From IMG/VR virus record IMGVR_UViG_3300024324_000069, positions 1-26,756 of that record: a stretch of DNA of 26,756 bases. The stretch is one strand, 5' to 3'. The stretch is from a virus. Numbering within the stretch: position 1 is the first letter of the stretch; each line of letters starts with the position of its first letter. Position numbers and translations under genes: made by a program. Positions 14,220 to 25,021 of the stretch are shown here, piece by piece. The notes below the pieces were generated by a model that was not told the origin of the DNA, ran no database searches, and saw only the letters and a list, made by a program, of their open reading frames with translations.

Positions 14220-14707
14220 TGAAGCACATCAAGCTCACATCTTTAATGGAAGGTCCGAAATTTACAAGTATTAAGGACGCTCCAAAAAAATCCAAACCAC
14301 TTCCAGATGATCTTATTCAATCATACAATGACAATGAAATGCAACTTAGATACCAACAAACACATGGGGCTGGGCTTGGTTGGCACATGCAAAATGAACA
14401 ATATGGTTCAGTAGGAAATACTAGAATATATTTATGGAAAAGCTTTCAAATGGGTGAAAAGAAATTTCTTCAATTTGGAGTTGAACTTAATGGCAAATGT
14501 GAAATTTCAATGAGTGAGTGGGATGGCAAAGAAAGAAGTTATACGGTAGATAAAGTTCCATTTAAATTAAATTATGATGGGATTGAGTGGGGTGATTATT
14601 GGCACGACGATAATAAAAAACGTCAAAAAGAAGATGCTAAAAGATTTGATAAAGTTGTGAAACACGCCAAGAAAAATTGGTCTAAATATGCAAAGAAATT
14701 TAAATAA
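14219..14707 (+). CDS. Hypothetical protein with short tag-like N-terminus, 162 aa
   Basis: Starts MKHIKLTSLMEGPKF, overlapping the previous stop (TAATG). The short basic-hydrophobic opening containing LME before G resembles the (L/I)xE patterns of the MKKSELR proteins and may likewise be a processed tag. The body (YQQTHGAGLGWHMQNEQYG..., then NTRIYLWKSFQMGEKKFLQF) looks beta-rich with a very basic helical C-terminus (KHAKKNWSKYAKKFK). All six Trp are UGG. Function unknown. Confidence 0.7.
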   Translation: MKHIKLTSLMEGPKFTSIKDAPKKSKPLPDDLIQSYNDNEMQLRYQQTHGAGLGWHMQNEQYGSVGNTRIYLWKSFQMGEKKFLQFGVELNGKCEISMSEWDGKERSYTVDKVPFKLNYDGIEWGDYWHDDNKKRQKEDAKRFDKVVKHAKKNWSKYAKKFK

Positions 14708-14710
14708 GAG

Positions 14711-14724
14711 GTTCTAAATAGAAC
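14711..14724 (+). other. Small hairpin before the chaperone gene
   Basis: GTTCT and AGAAC pair across AAAT in the short gap between the 14219 and 14758 genes, followed by repeated AAACA units. There is no T-run, so it is not a simple terminator. It may be a processing site or nothing. Confidence 0.3.
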
Positions 14725-14757
14725 AAACAAAAACAAACAAAAACAAAAGGAGTTACT

Positions 14758-15531
14758 ATGAGCGAAGAAATGAAATTTCCTAGCGAAATTGTTTCGCTTC
14801 CGAGTAAAGGATTCTTCTATGCAGAAGATAATCCGTTGAGCTCAGGCGAATTAGAGATGCGGTATATGACCGCAAAAGATGAAGATATTTTAACATCACA
14901 AAACTTAATAAGAAGGGGGGTGGTTATTGACAAGTTATTAAAGTCCCTCGTAGTTGACAAATCTATTGATTTAGATTCAATGCTTATTGGAGACAAAAAT
15001 GCATTGATGGTAGCGGCCCGCGTATTAGGATATGGCAAAGATTATAACTTTGAAGTCGATTGTCCTGCATGTTCAGAACATAATAAGGATAGTGTCGATC
15101 TAACCCTATTAGTTGAAAAAGCTGTCAGTTTTGATGGTCTTGAAAAAGGAATTAATGAATTCAGTTGAACACTTCCAAAGTCGAAAATTGATATTAAATT
15201 CAAATTGCTCACCCAAAAGGATGAACGTGAAATTGATGCCGAACTCAAGGGTCTAAAGAAAATTAGTAAAAACGACGTTGAAAGTGATATCACAACCAGA
15301 CTGAAAAAAGTGATTACAAGTGTCAATGGAAATTCAGAACGAGCTTTCATTAATAACTTTGTAGATACCAGCTTATTGGCAGTAGATTCAATGCCATTCA
15401 GAGAACACCTTAGAAATATCACACCAGATGTTGATATGTCATACAACTTTGAATGTTCATTGTGTGCTCATGCTGAGGAGGTGACTGTCCCTATGACGGT
15501 CCAGTTTTTTTGGCCTTCCGCCAGAGTATAG
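14758..15531 (+). CDS. Baseplate/tail assembly chaperone, T4_baseplate (gp26-like) family, short form (1 UGA-Trp codon), 257 aa
   Basis: Starts MSEEMKFPSEIVSLPSKG after AAAAGGAGTTACT. The opening PSKGFFYAEDNPLSSGELEM with MTAKDEDIL is characteristic of the gp26-like base plate family. CPAC near residue 101 and CSLC near residue 241 form a likely zinc site. UGA at 15166 (residue 137, NEFS-W-TLPKSK) is read as Trp; homologues as I recall have an aromatic residue there. The 0-frame ends at TAG 15529, but the family's C-terminal region continues in the +1 frame (15512-15736). The gene lies between the tube and tape measure genes, the classical site of frameshifted tail chaperones. Confidence 0.8.
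15505..15511 (+). promoter_or_regulatory. Probable frameshift slippery site (seven T)
   Basis: TTTTTTT read as CAG-TTT-TTT-TGG in the 0 frame. A +1 or -2 slip lets tRNA-Phe re-pair perfectly and enters the frame that stays open to 15736. It lies 18 bases before the 0-frame TAG. Confidence 0.55.
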
Positions 15532-15736
15532 AGTAACCGTACACGAAGAAATCTATACTTTGTGTTATCATGGGAACGGCGGATTCAATCATACTGAGGT
15601 GTATCACATGCCCGTATGGCTCCGCCGCTTCTATATAAAAATGATTCAAAAATCTATCAAAGATGAACAAGATGCACACGATAAAGCCCAAAATAAGAAT
15701 TCGGGTATTGCGCGTGGTCCACAACTGAAAACTTAG
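15512..15736 (+). CDS. C-terminal extension of the tail chaperone in the +1 frame
   Basis: Open from the slippery site to TAG 15734, encoding GLPPEYRVTVHEEIYTLCYH, later VYHMPVWLRRFYIKMI. I recognise the HEEIYTLCYHG...MPVWLRRFY phrase from the end of homologous baseplate chaperones. No plausible independent start exists: the first in-frame ATG, 15608, lies inside the conserved part and has no Shine-Dalgarno. It is therefore most likely translated as a fusion to the 14758 product, comparable in layout to lambda gpG-T. A one-base assembly error would also explain it. Confidence 0.6.
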   Translation, partial: GLPPEYRVTVHEEIYTLCYHGNGGFNHTEVYHMPVWLRRFYIKMIQKSIKDEQDAHDKAQNKNSGIARGPQLKT

Positions 15737-15740
15737 GAAT

Positions 15741-15757
15741 TTGATATTTATATGTAA
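15741..15757 (+). promoter_or_regulatory. Candidate late promoter motif
   Basis: TTGATATTTATATGTAA, 17 nt before the 15775 start. The core is identical to the copies at 2396 and 11901. Confidence 0.55.
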
Positions 15758-15774
15758 ATAGATAGGATTGAACT

Positions 15775-16050
15775 ATGAGTTCATACAAAACAATTAAGAA
15801 TGAATTTGAACGGTTATGTAGTAAATATTTAATCGAAGTGCCGGACATTGTGCCGGCACTGGTTGATGATAAATGTGATACTACCAATCCTCCATATTTT
15901 ATAAGAATAAAAGAACAATCATGCGATTCCATATATCAGGCTAGACATTTATTTGGGCATTATTTATCAGATTTACATGCTATAAATGACGAACAATCAG
16001 ATATCGTCGCGGATATTATTGCCAAATTAATCGGAGAAAATTATGAGTAA
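15775..16050 (+). CDS. Hypothetical protein, 91 aa
   Basis: Starts MSSYKTIKNEFERLCSKYL after AGGATTGAACT. The pattern RHLFGHYLSDLHAINDEQSD suggests a small helical domain with conserved His residues that I have seen in phage hypothetical proteins near the tape measure gene, but I cannot name it. Two Cys (residues 15 and 34) precede it. It overlaps the next gene by eight bases, indicating coupling. Confidence 0.65.
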   Translation: MSSYKTIKNEFERLCSKYLIEVPDIVPALVDDKCDTTNPPYFIRIKEQSCDSIYQARHLFGHYLSDLHAINDEQSDIVADIIAKLIGENYE

Positions 16051-16282
16051 ATTAAATGAGGGCATCATGGATATATTGGATAACTTTTTAACATTTCTAC
16101 TTAGAAATGACACGAAAGGTGCCAAGAAGTATATAAAGAATCATCCAGAAATAAAAAAACATAGAAAAGAATTGGATCGACGAATAAAATCGGCAAATGC
16201 TGCTTGGGCAGAAGTGGATATTGATAAACTTGAAAGGGTTATTACAAAAAAAGAATTCATGTCTGAATATTTCAAACGGTAA
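16043..16282 (+). CDS. Small basic helical protein, 79 aa
   Basis: Starts MSKLNEGIMDILDNFLTFLL after CGGAGAAAATT, overlapping the 15775 gene. An amphipathic N-terminus is followed by a Lys-rich helical region (KGAKKYIKNHPEIKKHRKEL). LNE before G at residues 4-6 again fits the proposed (L/I)xE processing pattern, though it is very close to the N-terminus. Function unknown. It directly precedes the tape measure gene. Confidence 0.65.
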   Translation: MSKLNEGIMDILDNFLTFLLRNDTKGAKKYIKNHPEIKKHRKELDRRIKSANAAWAEVDIDKLERVITKKEFMSEYFKR

Positions 16283-16305
16283 TGGATTGGTAAGGATTAA
16301 ATAAA

Positions 16306-19008
16306 ATGGCAAAACGAACTTCTAGAAATATTGAGGCCAAAGAAACACTTGATTTAATGCGAGCTCAAATCACGAAGCTTGATGAGCAAATTGAAAAGGC
16401 CGATACTTTGGCAGAAAAGGGTAAAAAACGTAGTGCGGCCGAAGAAGTAACATATCAAAATATAAAAAAGCAAAATGCCGAATTAAAGAGAAAAATAAAA
16501 AACACCGCTACAAACGAAACTCAAATAGAAAATCTCGGGAAAAAATTTGCCAATCTTAGCAAGTCACAACAAAAGATTCTACAAAATACAGTCAATTGAA
16601 CTGACAATATGGCAACTCTGCAAGGAATTACCCTAAAGGAATCGGAATCACTGCAAAAAATACGAGATTTATCTAGTGAAACTATGGATTTGGGTTTGGC
16701 TATGGTACACAACCGGAAGAATTTAAATTCTGAAGAATTTGAAACGGTTGATTTATCTTCACATTTATCCGATCTGATGAAAACTAGAAAATCTCTGGCC
16801 GACGGTGAATATGATATTACGGAACAAGGTGTTGAAAATAATATTAAACTGATAAACGCTCAAATCAAAAATGTTAAAAGTATGCAAGCACAGTCAAAAA
16901 TGCATGATTTGATAAACAAAAAAAATACAGAATTAAATTCAAAAATTGAAGCTCAAAAGGAAAAATGGGGTGATATAAAGGCCAAATTGATATCCATTGT
17001 CACCAATCCAATAACGGCCCTTAAAGTTGGCATTTTGGCTATAGGGGTGGGGTTAGTAGCATTGGGTAAGAAAATGGTTGATTTCGGTAATGAAACTGGA
17101 TTTTCATATGGTCAATTAATTCAATTTGGACCGGCCATATTGTTTGCGCGAGAGGAAGCGAAAGCACTATTGGCTGAGTTTGGTTCACTTGATATAGCGA
17201 CAAGTCAAAATTTAATGAAAATGAAATTATTGGGATTCCAATATGGGGTATCCGCCGAATCTACAGCTAAATTGGCTGAAATGATGATGGCTGTATCAGG
17301 TTCATCCTTTTCAGCATCAATGCATAGTTTGGCAATGGTAGGTGAATTGGCTCGAGCAAACAAAGTTGCTCCAGCGGCAGTTATGGAAGATTTGGCTGGG
17401 GACACCGAAATGTTCGCCACATACGCAAAAGACGGTGGGGACAATTTATTTACAGCGGCAATCGAAGCTCGTAAATTGGGATTGAGTATTGCAACGACTG
17501 CAAAAATGGCTGAAAGTCTATTGGATTTTGAAAGTTCAATCGAATCTTCAATGGAAGCATCAATTCTATTAGGCAGAAATATCAATACGGATAAAGCTAG
17601 ACAATTGGCATTTACAGGTGACTTGGCAGGAATGCAACGAGAGGTATTAAAACAAGTTGGTAGTCAAGCGGAACTGGAAAATATGCAGTATTTCCAAAGG
17701 AAAAAATTAGCTGCAGCATTTGGTGTGGGAGTTGAAGAATTAACAAAAATGGTATTGAATCAAGAGCATTTAAATCATATGTCAACCGATCAAACTGCCG
17801 CTGCAGAAAAACACGCTGCAATGGTAAAGAATATCGGGACCGCGTGGAACGACATTACTGGGGCTTTAAAGAAAAGATTTCAACCAATGTTAGAGTCCAT
17901 TGGTGAAAAAATACCTGCAATATTGGAAACGATGAGTGGGTGGATAACTGACTATATAGCTCCAGCATTAGAATGAATGGTTAAAAATTGAAAAATAATA
18001 GCTATAACAGTCGGCGTACTTTTACTACCAGTTATTGCGATAGCGGCAAAATTTGCATTGATGGTGGCCTCCGTTGGTTTATTGGTCACTGGTATTAAAA
18101 AACTGTATGAATATTCTCCAGGATTATTGGCGAGCCTGACAGCTCTCGCTGCGGTTGCTTTATTATTCAGAAAACGAATTATTGGCAATGGAATGCTCAC
18201 AAAGTTGGGCAAAATGAAAGGTTTGATATCTGGAATGGCCTCTTCAAAGGGTGGATTATCAACAGATAAGGCTGGCAGATTAAGAGATGCTAAAGGAAGA
18301 TTTGCAAAAGCTCCAAAGCCAAAGGGTAAGGCTGGACTTGGATTCGTGGAACGAATTAATCCCAAAAAGATGTTGGCTGGTGCTGCAGCAATGGTAATTG
18401 TGGCTGGTGCATTATACATAACCGCACAGGCATTGGTGGTATTTAATAAAGTGGATTGGCCCAGTTTGGGTAAGGCCGCTTTAGCATTGGGTGGATTGGT
18501 AGTAGCGGTATTAGCATTGGGGGCAATAATGTCTAGTGGTGTTGGAACTGTGGCAATTTTGGCTGGTGCGGCAGCAATGGTAATAATGGCTGGCGGATTA
18601 TTGGTATTGGGATATGCTATTCAGGCGATAGGAACTGGATTTACTATGTTATCTGCTGGATTTCTTAGTTTTGAACCTATACTTACAAAATTGGCCCCAA
18701 TGACATCTTCCATAATAAGCTTGGGAGAAGCATTTGGTAAACTTGGTTGAGGTATGGCAAAACTGGCTGGCGGGGCATTATTATTGTCTCCATTTTTGCC
18801 TGTATTGGACAAATTGACTGGAATAGGTGGATCGTCGGATGTGACTGTTTCTGGAGATGGAAATACTGTTAATCAAGCGACTGATATGGCCGAAACGAAT
18901 AAATTATTAACTCAAATAGTGGGTGTAAATAGGGAATTATTAAAACAAAATAAGGATTTGATGAACAAACTGACTGGTAAAGTTGGAGAACTGGGAGTAT
19001 CGGACTAA
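16306..19008 (+). CDS. Tail tape measure protein (T4 gp29-like position; 4 UGA-Trp codons), 900 aa
   Basis: Four standard-code fragments in one frame join into a single 900-residue protein once UGA at 16597, 17974, 17989 and 18748 (residues 98, 557, 562, 815) are Trp. The N-terminal 200 residues are coiled coil. Hydrophobic segments follow at about 235-255 and 564-610 (AITVGVLLLPVIAIAAKF), then Ala/Gly-rich membrane-like stretches at about 690-780. The C-terminus is short and polar. Long helices with internal hydrophobic patches are typical of tape measures, which set tail length and enter the host membrane. At about 1.5 angstrom per residue it would give a tail near 130 nm. Confidence 0.85.
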
Positions 19009-22000
19009 TGAGTATTATAGATTTAACAAGTGATTTATCAGCTGGTGCTGGAGACAATTTAAGTCAACATGGTGGACGCCATGGTGGATTATCAAATGAA
19101 ACTCCATCCATGCCTGCACATTCAATTGAGCATTCTCAACTTGATACTGGAGTTGGTAATTCAAGTAATGCACAATCATTTAATGATGGTCATGGATATA
19201 CTGTTACTGGAAATAAAGAATTTGATAGACCCAATGAAAGTGCATTAGCTAATATGCTGGAAGCGGTGGGCAGTCAGGTACACCCAACTGGTGAAGGTAT
19301 TCAAACTGGTCCTGTTAATTATTTTAGTGGGGTTACTGGAGAATGGGGACCTGGGACATTGCCCGCTGGATTTACTTTTAATATGGCATACGGGGACTCA
19401 AAACTGGCACCAAATGACACAATGGCACTAAGTACAACCAGACATACTGTGGGGTTAGATACATTGGAACCTATCATCTTTGCGGCACCTAATGCATATG
19501 ACAGCGATTTTATGACTACTCCAATTGCTAATAACATAAGTAATCTGCAGGGATTTTCAGATTCATTAACTCATAATGTAAGTATGATTACATTAACTGG
19601 ACCAACCGCTGGTGAAACATATCAAACGGCAATAAATACGACACCCAGTACATTGGGCGCACATGGGAGTGATTTTATGACTACTCCAATTGCCAGTTAT
19701 ATTAGTAGATATGCTCCTCCAATTGAAACATCGGTAACTAATCCTGATATTGTTTATGACACTCCGGCGATAACATTGCCAATTTCATACGCTAAAACTA
19801 GAGCGGCATTTAATCATCACACGGCGATTCCATTTGCAGATTCTGTTCAATATATGACAGGAGACATAGCTGATACTGGTGTTCCAATATCATATGAGAA
19901 AACAGACCGAACATTTTTTGATCATTATCCAGAGGTAGATTTTGAAGATTCATTGCATTGGATTGAGGGTGATGTCAATTTGGCCGCACACAATCCAACT
20001 ACTATTAGAGCTAGACAATTATCTAGAATAGCGACTGCTCCAGTATGATCCACAACTAAAGATGCTATCAATACATCATTTGTGGATGGAAAACAACCTA
20101 CATTTCATATTCCAAAACAATATAGTTTTGTTGGTAATTATGGATTACAGACTAGAATACTGACCGATTCGGATGAAAACATTGATTGGGCTGGAACATA
20201 CCTACCAAATAAAGCGTCTACTAAACCTACATCAACATTACAATTTGCCAGCTTATTTGGACCAATTAAAGACAGTAGATTTAAAACCGGCGATGCAATA
20301 AACATGACATTTACGGATATATTTGGGCATGCATATGAAGCATTGTCGTCATTGAATTCCAATATCGCTTTACCTACAAAAGAAGATACTCCAAGTCCTA
20401 CGGATTCGTGGTTTAAAACATTCAGTATAGGCAAGTCATATACAAAAACATACAAACGACGATCTAGAATTCAATATTTTGATACCAGTACCACATTGAC
20501 AATGGAACCATATACTAGAAATTTTCAATTGGGCAAACAGAATGAAAATTCACCAAAATTTCTGAATACTGGTTTTTATAGGGGGGAGGCTTATTCTCCT
20601 TCCGTGGCCAAAATTGGAGAGGGCAGCTCAATAACAAATAACACACGTGGTGATCAATCACGCTTAAAAGATTTGCATAAAGATTCGTGGGGAAATGATG
20701 ATGCTACAAATTTGGATAATTATTACGGCCGTGGATTTAAAGACGGTGATGAACTCAATTATAGAATTGGAGATGGACATAATGATATAGGATTTAACCA
20801 ACCATTTTACCTTCATGATATAGGAGATAAATATGGATTGGGTAATACAGGCGCTTTTGATGAGGGCATAGTACGTGGTGGATTAATTACATCCATATCA
20901 AGAACTATTGCCGATGTATTCAGAATCGGCAAATTTATACTTTCGACTAAAGGTGTTCTATTTGGAATAAAACAAGTGGCATTGCAGACCCTTAATACTA
21001 AGGAAGAAACTAGAACATGGAATCCATTGTCATTGGGTTCTATAACGCCTACAGTTCATATCAACCGACATTGGAATACTGGATCACCACTTGTATCATC
21101 TACCGTTTTGGAATTCGAAGCGGCCAATCCTTTAGATACAAAACTTGTTGATTGGGGTGAAAATTCATTGAATTATCATTTCAGAAAAGAAGAAGCAATT
21201 ATAGATAATCCGGGAACAAATCCGTTATTATCAAAACTGGGAAGTCTACTGGGCAATAATGCGGAAGCAAGTAGAGAGATAGATAGAATTCGAAAAGATC
21301 AATTTGGTGATGATGAAAAATTTGCTGTAATTGATGTTGGAGATCAAAGTAATGCTGGAATTCTTAGACAATTTACAGATGGGTCTGAAACAACCGGAGA
21401 TGGATTTTTCTTTAGGCCCGAGACATTTAATGCCGGTTTGAAAAAGGCTGGTTTTAGTCATATTAAGGCCGATTTGGGATCGAGTAAGCTTATGACAAGT
21501 AAGGTTGACAAAGTTAATGCCCTACCATACGGGAGTGTTAATGGAAAAGAGCCAAAGGAAATTAACAATTTAGAAGTACGAGATTTCATTCCATTTAAAT
21601 TTAAAGATGTGGTCAATAATAAATGAATCATTTTCAGAGCCATTCTGTCTGGGATATCGGATAGTGTTACACCAGATTGATCAGAAGAAAAATACATAGG
21701 CCGCCCCGATAAAGTATATACATACGCTGGAGTGGACAGGGAAATAAGTTTCAATTTCAATGTATATCCAAAGACGAAACAGGAACTGCCAATTTTATGA
21801 GAAAAAATGAATTATTTAATTGGAATGTGTTACCCCAGCTGAAAAGATTTTTCCAATAGTGATATGGAACGAATGGTATCTCCATTTGCCGAATTGACCA
21901 TTGGTAATATGTGAACGGGGGCTCCAGGATTTTTAACCAGCTTATCAATAACGGTAGAAGATAACACCACTTGGGAATTGGATGATCATTTCAAATTGCC

Positions 22001-22262
22001 CAAGCATTTAAGTGTTAGTGTTGGGTATAAATACATTGGAAAACACAAGCCGGCTCAAAAGGGTAAGCATTATGATTTGGATTGGCTGGATTATAAAAAT
22101 AACAATAATAAAAGTTCCACTGCATATTTGGATAATCCAAATGGCAATTATCCCGATAGGCATTCCGATGGGATGGATTTAAGGGAATTGTTCGCGGAAA
22201 TGGGGCAATCTGGAAAGGGCGATGGACCATTTTCATGGTCTGATCCATCGTGGGAGGATTAA
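19008..22262 (+). CDS. Large baseplate protein, probable tail-tube initiator (gp48/gp54-like; 6 UGA-Trp codons), 1084 aa
   Basis: ATG 19008 overlaps the tape measure stop. Six UGA codons (20046, 21624, 21678, 21798, 21840, 21912) join three long frames and a 117-codon UGA-rich bridge. The C-terminal domain has the conserved order RAILSGISDSVTPD-W-SEEK, GRPDKVYTYAG, ELPIL-W-EKMNYLIGMCYP, then LTIGNM-W-TGAPGFLTSLS. This matches baseplate-tube junction proteins with a tube-like fold. The N-terminal 350 residues are polar and Thr/Asn/Ser-rich with two repeated SDFMTTPIA units, like a flexible or fibrous region. The assignment rests on domain resemblance and neighbours. UGG also occurs about 12 times. 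Confidence 0.75.
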
Positions 22263-22265
22263 AAA

Positions 22266-22568
22266 ATGGGTAGATATACACACACCAATATAAAAAGAAA
22301 TTCTTTAAAAAACCGTGTATTTAAGACTACATTGTATCCCAAGATTCCAATATTGGATTCTGATATTTTCACAATGTCCAAAAAAGGTGACAGGCTAGAT
22401 TTGCTTGCATTTAAATATTATGGAGACACATCGTTGTGGTGGATAATAGCACTTGCCAATGATATAGATGATGCAAATTTTACATTAAAATCTGGACTGG
22501 ATATCAGAATACCCACCGACACTGCACAAATATTTAGTGATTTGGAAGAATTAAATAGGGGGTTTTAA
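22266..22568 (+). CDS. Baseplate wedge protein, gp53-like with LysM motif, 100 aa
   Basis: Starts MGRYTHTNIKRNSLKNRVFK, three bases after the previous stop, with GGGAGGATT upstream. The middle reads DIFTMSKKGDRLDLLAFKYYGDTSLWWIIALAN, which carries the LysM signature (a GDRLD-type turn, then KYYGD and WWIIALAN). In T4-like phages the short LysM-bearing baseplate protein is gp53, which links wedges around the hub. Length suits an isolated LysM unit. Both Trp are UGG. Confidence 0.8.
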   Translation: MGRYTHTNIKRNSLKNRVFKTTLYPKIPILDSDIFTMSKKGDRLDLLAFKYYGDTSLWWIIALANDIDDANFTLKSGLDIRIPTDTAQIFSDLEELNRGF

Positions 22569-22570
22569 TA

Positions 22571-25018
22571 ATGATTAATCTACAACCCATACATAGTAAA
22601 ATTAGGGCGGAATTGCACAGACGACAAAAGTTGTTAAATAGAGAAGGCATACTATTTGAAGGTCCGCAGACCGATGGTACTGGGAAAAAGAAAGCCGACG
22701 CAAATAACATTTTTGCAAAATCGACTTGAATCCGGATGGTTGGGCTTATCAAAGATGATAAACCTGTAATAATAGGTGGGGGATTGTTAAAAGAAAATCA
22801 AGAAGCATATTATGGTTTTGAGGATATGTATAATTCTCCTAGAAATACTGGTGATAATCAGTACAGACCAATGCCTGGAGTAAAAAGTATTAGTGTTGAA
22901 TATAAAAATACATTGGCGACATTGCGTACTGCTACTATTAATTGGACTTGTTGGTCATTTGACGATGTTACCAAATATACTCCATATTTTTTAAAACCGG
23001 GTAGAACTGTTATTTTAGAATGGGGATATTCATATTCGGACAATGATATGGTATTACATGATATAAATGAAAAAAGCCCAGATATGATATTGGCACATAA
23101 AAAAATGATGGAAAATTCATTTAATTCCAATGGAACTTATGATGGTATGATTGGTCTCGTAACCAATTTTGAATGATCGACTAGAGACGATGGGGGAATC
23201 GATTGCACTACCAATATTTCTTCAATGGGATTAGACATATTAAAACAACGAATTACTCCAGTGGACAATATAAATGTCGCAAAAACGGATAAAAATGATA
23301 ACCGAAAAGTTGAACTTAAACAAAATTTCCAAACATTTCTAAGGGACATTTCAACCAAACTTGAAAAATTTAAACATGTGGATGATGGTGGAATTGGCAA
23401 TGAAGGAATGCCATTACAATGAATTAAGAATAGATTTGAACCATCTACCGGTGCCGATCCGAGATCACATGAATTATATATATCATGGGGATGAATAGAA
23501 GATAATATATTAAATAAATATTTAAGCAAAGTGGACGCTCACGGTGTAGTAATAAGTTCAATTCGAAGTATAGAACCTATATTAAAAGACAACGGGGATC
23601 AACACACAATCGAAACGGCTGGATTGGCTGAAACTGAAGGATTGCCCCCAGATCAGCTGGCATGACAATCAACTAAAATATCAAGTCATGATAAATTGAT
23701 TTCTCCAGATTATAAATTTTTTATTTTACCTGGACAATCGCATAGAAATGTGGATGATCTTACTGATGTTCATCCGATATTGCGGGATTTTAATAAGGAT
23801 TTCCCAACGTTCCAAGTAACTGATGATCCAGCTGAATATAAAAATTTAAAGATAGGATACATGCGAAATATAATGTTCAATTGGAATTATTTGATAACAA
23901 ATGTATTCAATGACGCGTCTGATATCACCAGTGCACTTAAAAAATTGTTTGAGAGAATGAATGAAAATGTTGGAATATGAGATTTGCAATTGGTATCTGC
24001 ACCAGATAGACCCGGTACATTAAAGATTGTAGACATGAATCTTACCAAACAATCTGTAAAATCGTTGCTTAAAATTCCGAGTGAATTGGATAAATATTGA
24101 GAAACTGTTACTGGTGGTTTATTCCATTTCCCAGTTATGGGTAAGGATAGTATTGTTACTGCACAATCATTAAATGCTAAAATTACAAATGAAATGGCTA
24201 TGGCGATGATGTGGGATAATGCTGAGGAAATTACGTCACCTTCCCAAATGGGAGGCATTAAAATTGTCGCTGCTAGTAAATTGGGTAGTGCTCCTGGTGA
24301 TAAAGACGGGCTGATTCATGATATTAAACCCGGTTGAAATTTTGATAAATTTGGTAATAAATCCGCTGGGGTAAATTCCAAATTTGATACGGAAAGTGGT
24401 CCCGATGTTGGTATTGAGGCCATTGATAAAAAAGGGTCAGATTCAGAAAATCACGATGATGAAACCGCCGAAACTGTCAAAAGCATACATACGTTGAAAT
24501 TTACCGAAAAACAATTTTTTGATTTTAATTTCAAATCGGAAGATAAAGACACATTGACTGGCAGTGTTTATGGATATTGGGGGAATTTATTAAATACCAA
24601 GGACACTCCATGATTGGATGTCATGAAATATTTAATTACATACGATGAAAAAGAATCGGTTTCTATTGATTTTGATCCCATGGTCGCGTTGGAAATCTCA
24701 TTAACATTGGATGGTATATCTGGGATTTTCCCAGGAAATTGTTTTACAAGCAATTATCTGCCTTCCCAATATAAAGATCGGGTATTATTTCAGGTTATGA
24801 GTTCTACACAAGAGCTGGACGCGTCCAGCTGAAAAACTTCCATTGTGGGAAAAATGAGAATATCCGTAAGGGATCAACTTGACACGGAAAAATCCGACCG
24901 AAATTTCCTAAAAGATGAAAAGGCCGAAAATGAAGAACAAATTGAAAGGACTGAGAACTCGGAAACGAAAGCTGAATTAATGAGACGATTGGGTTATATT
25001 ATTCCGGATGCATTATAA
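22571..25018 (+). CDS. Baseplate hub-like structural protein (10 UGA-Trp codons), 815 aa
   Basis: Starts MINLQPIHSKIRAELHRRQK just after the gp53 stop. Ten UGA codons (22727, 23174, 23420, 23492, 23663, 23978, 24098, 24335, 24611, 24830) would cut it into eleven pieces. With UGA as Trp one frame stays open for 815 codons. FAKST-W-IRM, RPMPGVKSISVEYKNTLATL, INWTCWSFDDVTKYTP, GRTVILEWGYS and YISWG-W-IEDNI are, as I recall, typical of a large baseplate/hub protein of environmental T4-like phages, where Trp occupies the UGA positions. A charged tail ends in AELMRRLGYIIPDAL. UGA outnumbers UGG here (10 to 7). Confidence 0.8.
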
Positions 25019-25021
25019 AAA

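Noticed and set aside
19502-19710. Repeated SDFMTTPIA DNA segments as a CRISPR or mobile repeat
   Set aside because: Only two copies, inside a coding frame and in phase, so they are a protein-level internal repeat. No CRISPR-like spacing was seen anywhere.
2739-24258. Many minus-strand open frames over the structural genes (for example 2739-3107, 12523-12870, 17205-17585, 23137-23529)
   Set aside because: They are antisense shadows of well-supported + strand genes, lack ribosome-binding sites and show low-complexity compositions.
16306-25018. Clusters of short ORFs that look like decaying or frameshifted pseudogenes
   Set aside because: All pieces lie in one frame, only UGA separates them, and conserved family motifs continue across the breaks. 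Random decay would also bring UAA, UAG and frameshifts.
2446-25018. UGA as glycine (code 25) or as selenocysteine/Cys
   Set aside because: Internal duplicates put UGA opposite UGG, and flanking family motifs (SKR_ESF, ISWG_IEDN, ILE_EKMNYL-type sites) expect Trp or an aromatic. Glycine would be odd at these positions.
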